Origin: Lysobacter silvisoli
Lineage (GTDB): Bacteria > Pseudomonadota > Gammaproteobacteria > Xanthomonadales > Xanthomonadaceae
NCBI RefSeq assembly: GCF_003382365.1
Contig: NZ_QTSU01000002.1
Coordinates: 558,001 to 622,000, forward strand
DNA length: 64,000 nucleotides
Reading direction: 5' to 3'
Notes under the pieces: model-generated
What the model was told of the DNA's origin: nothing
The model's input: the letters and a program-made list of their open reading frames with translations, nothing else
Database searches by the model: none
Made by a program: the position numbers and the translations under genes
In this document: one piece after another, positions 61,074 through 64,000 of the stretch
How the letters are laid out: each line of letters opens with the position of its first letter
Position numbering within the stretch: the stretch's first letter is position 1

Positions 61074-61559
61074 TCAGCGCCTCCGCCAGCTACCCAGGCG
61101 CAAGGCGTCGAGCAGCAGGAAGATCGGCGGCCACAGCAGCAGGCCCGACACCGGCGCCAGCCAGAACGAGGCCGGCAGGGTCGGCTCGCCCAGGGCCACG
61201 TGGATGGCGGCGGTGACGATGCGGTCGTTGAGCATCAGGCCGCCGACCCACAGCGCCTGCTGCCACAAGGGGAAGAAGCGCAGCCGCGCGCGGAAGCGCT
61301 GCAGGATGAAGCTCATCACCACCAGGCGCAGCGCCTGCTCGCCGAACAGGCCGCCGTAGACCAGGTCGCCGACCAGGCCGACGATGAAGGCGAAGCCCAG
61401 GCCGGCGCGGTCGGGCTCCTCGATCACCCAGTAGGCCAGCACCAGCGCCAGCCAGTACGGGCGCAGCGGCTGCAGCGCCGCCGGCAGCGGCAGCAGGCCC
61501 AGCAGCAGCGCGGCCAGCAGGCTGACCGGCAACACCCAATGTTGGCGGGTGCGGGTCAT
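61074..61559 (-). CDS. mreD: Rod shape-determining protein MreD
   Basis: This 161-residue inner-membrane protein has about five helices and the MreD pattern, with LRPYWLALVLAYWVIEEPDR and FIVGLVGDLVYGGLFGEQAL. It links MreC to the rest of the Rod complex. Its start overlaps the stop of mreC (ATGA), and mrdA follows after two bases. Confidence 0.92.
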   Translation of the reverse strand: MTRTRQHWVLPVSLLAALLLGLLPLPAALQPLRPYWLALVLAYWVIEEPDRAGLGFAFIVGLVGDLVYGGLFGEQALRLVVMSFILQRFRARLRFFPLWQQALWVGGLMLNDRIVTAAIHVALGEPTLPASFWLAPVSGLLLWPPIFLLLDALRLGSWRRR

Positions 61560-62605
61560 CGGCGTGGCTCGGTGGCGGTGGACGGGGTCGCGCGCGCGGG
61601 CGACGCCGGCGGATTTGCGGCGGGCGCGCTGGTAGCGGGCGTGTTCGTTGCGGGTGTGTTCGCGACGGGTGCGTTCGTCGCGGTCGCGGCGCCGGGCACG
61701 CCGGTCGCGGCGGCCGAATCGGTCGGCGCCTGGGTGGTATCGAATTCCTCGGTGTTCACCGGCGGCGGCATCGACAGCAGCACCAGCACCTCGCGGCCGC
61801 GGTCCAGCTGCGCGGCCGGGGTCACGTCGCCGACCAGGAAGGCGCGGCTGTCGTCGGGCCGCAGCGCGGCGATGGTGCCGACCGGGAAACCCGGCGGGAA
61901 GCGTCCGCCCAGGCCCGAGGTCACCAGCTGGTCGCCGACCTTGACGTCGCTGGACAGCGGCACGCTGGCCAGGCGCAGCACGTCGCTGCGGCCGTCGCCG
62001 TAGACCACCAGGCGCGCGCCGTTGCGCGCCACCGCCACCGGCACCGCATGCGAGGGGTCGGTGATCAACAGCACGTTGGCGTGCAACGGGGTCACGCCGA
62101 TGATCTGGCCGAGCAGGCCGCCGGCGTCGATCACGCTCTGGCCGGTGCGCACGCGGTCGCGGCTGCCGGCGTCCAGCACCAGGCGCTGGGTGGTGGGGTC
62201 CAGGTCGATGTCCAGGATCGGCGCCAGCACCGCGTCCAGGTTGCCGCGCTGGGCGGTCTCGAGCAGGCCGCGCAGACGCACGTTGTCGGCGGCCACGGTC
62301 TGCATGCGCGCCATGCGCGCCTGATTCACCAGCAGTTCGTTGCGCAGGCGGCGGTTGTCTTCGGTCAACTGCGCCAGGGTGCCGGCGTCGTCGGAGATGC
62401 GCTCCACCAGCCGCCCGGGCCAGCCGGCCACCGCCCACAGCGGCGCCACCACCGTGGCCGCCTGCTGGCGCGCGCGGTGCAGCCAGCCGCCGCGGTGGTC
62501 GAGCACGATCAGCACCACCGCCAGCGCCAGGTAGGCCAGCAGCCGCAAGGTGCCGGCGACATCGCCTAGACGGGCGGCGGTGGGTGGGCCGGCGTAAGAG
62601 GGCAT
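61556..62605 (-). CDS. mreC: Rod shape-determining protein MreC
   Basis: This 349-residue bitopic protein has an N-terminal membrane helix (about 20-38), a coiled coil (about 70-112; DNRRLRNELLVNQARMARMQ) and a periplasmic beta domain (about 120-280) that activates PBP2/RodA. The last 60 residues are a Thr/Pro/Ala-rich tail with short repeats (NTPATNTPATSAPAANPP). It lies 143 bases downstream of mreB and overlaps mreD. Confidence 0.94.
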   Translation of the reverse strand: MPSYAGPPTAARLGDVAGTLRLLAYLALAVVLIVLDHRGGWLHRARQQAATVVAPLWAVAGWPGRLVERISDDAGTLAQLTEDNRRLRNELLVNQARMARMQTVAADNVRLRGLLETAQRGNLDAVLAPILDIDLDPTTQRLVLDAGSRDRVRTGQSVIDAGGLLGQIIGVTPLHANVLLITDPSHAVPVAVARNGARLVVYGDGRSDVLRLASVPLSSDVKVGDQLVTSGLGGRFPPGFPVGTIAALRPDDSRAFLVGDVTPAAQLDRGREVLVLLSMPPPVNTEEFDTTQAPTDSAAATGVPGAATATNAPVANTPATNTPATSAPAANPPASPARATPSTATEPRR

Positions 62606-62748
62606 TGAGGCCGGGAGTCGGGGTGTAAAAGGTTGTCAGCACCGCGCGAAGCAGCCAGCTGCATCGCGCGCCTTGCCGCCGGCAGCGCCCGCGGGTGTTG
62701 CGGAAACCGGGACGGCGCGCCAGCGGCCGCCGCCCCAGGCAGCGCGCC

Positions 62749-63840
<1,092 letters not shown>

Positions 63841-64000
63841 CTAACAACCGCCCCCCCACCGGGCAAGGAAAAACAACGCTTTCCGACGCTTTCCGCCGTT
63901 CAGGGGCAGCTTCCCCGGCCGCCGCCCGGCCGGCCCGGACCGGGCCCTCGCCGGCCCCGCCCCGGCACCCGCCCCCGGGGCGGGCGCCGAACCCGGCAGT

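Overview
The window is a very G+C-rich stretch of chromosome from a gammaproteobacterium of the Xanthomonadaceae/Lysobacteraceae type, most likely Lysobacter or a close relative. The evidence is the gene order mreB-mreC-mreD-mrdA-rodA-mltB-rlpA-dac-ybeD-lipB-lipA, a class II ribonucleotide reductase split into two genes with a Lys/Ala-repeat histone-like gene between them, an ECF sigma/Ser-Thr kinase/TPR pair, and intergenic repeats of a kind seen in this family. No rRNA, tRNA, CRISPR array, transposase or prophage was recognised.

Layout. 0.2-6 kb: a small lipoprotein, an arginase-family enzyme, a remnant of a DUF11 surface protein, then an ECF sigma factor with a 987-residue membrane-anchored kinase. 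6-10.8 kb: an NmrA-like oxidoreductase, a LysR regulator and an ECF41-type sigma locus (carboxymuconolactone decarboxylase-like protein, cupin, SigJ-like sigma factor). Next to it lies a second, broken sigma fragment that carries a matching promoter. 10.9-14.8 kb: an exported coiled-coil protein, then an SPFH / zinc-ribbon / small membrane protein operon that resembles a PspA-less version of the Bacillus ydjGHI module. 15-21.3 kb: small accessory genes, each paired with its own regulator (SDR/GlxA-like AraC, LysR/lipocalin-like, ArsR/SRPBCC), a trypsin-like protease and a PhyH-type dioxygenase. 21.4-27 kb: an L,D-transpeptidase behind an Lpp-like lipoprotein, then the nrdJ region. 27.5-33.7 kb: a DegP-type protease, a yqjD-yqjE-yqjK-like trio, an AI-2E family permease, a HAD phosphatase and an M17 aminopeptidase.

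34-46 kb: a Calx-beta/DUF11 exported protein that stops in mid-domain next to a foreign-looking Fic gene; a wHTH regulator with a membrane protein; a four-gene MacAB-like ABC export system; two EamA-type permeases; a GNAT acetyltransferase; and a divergent Lrp regulator. 46-53.5 kb: an Ada-like methyltransferase, the tail-specific protease Prc, lipA-lipB-ybeD and a membrane protein. This block is bracketed by two inverted copies of a composite intergenic repeat about 0.5-0.6 kb long. 53.6-63.8 kb: the cell-wall elongation and shape cluster on the minus strand.

Much of the window serves the cell envelope: building and attaching peptidoglycan (Rod complex, MltB, RlpA, DD-carboxypeptidase, L,D-transpeptidase/Lpp), periplasmic quality control (DegP, Prc) and probable envelope-stress modules (SPFH operon, YqjDEK-like trio). 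The accessory DNA mostly consists of regulator-enzyme pairs with visible autoregulatory sites. The strongest sequence-level observations are the twin ECF41-like promoters, the ArsR palindrome over its own start codon, the NrdR-like box at nrdJ, the inverted composite repeats and the truncated DUF11 gene. The SPFH operon is the best candidate for a poorly described system.
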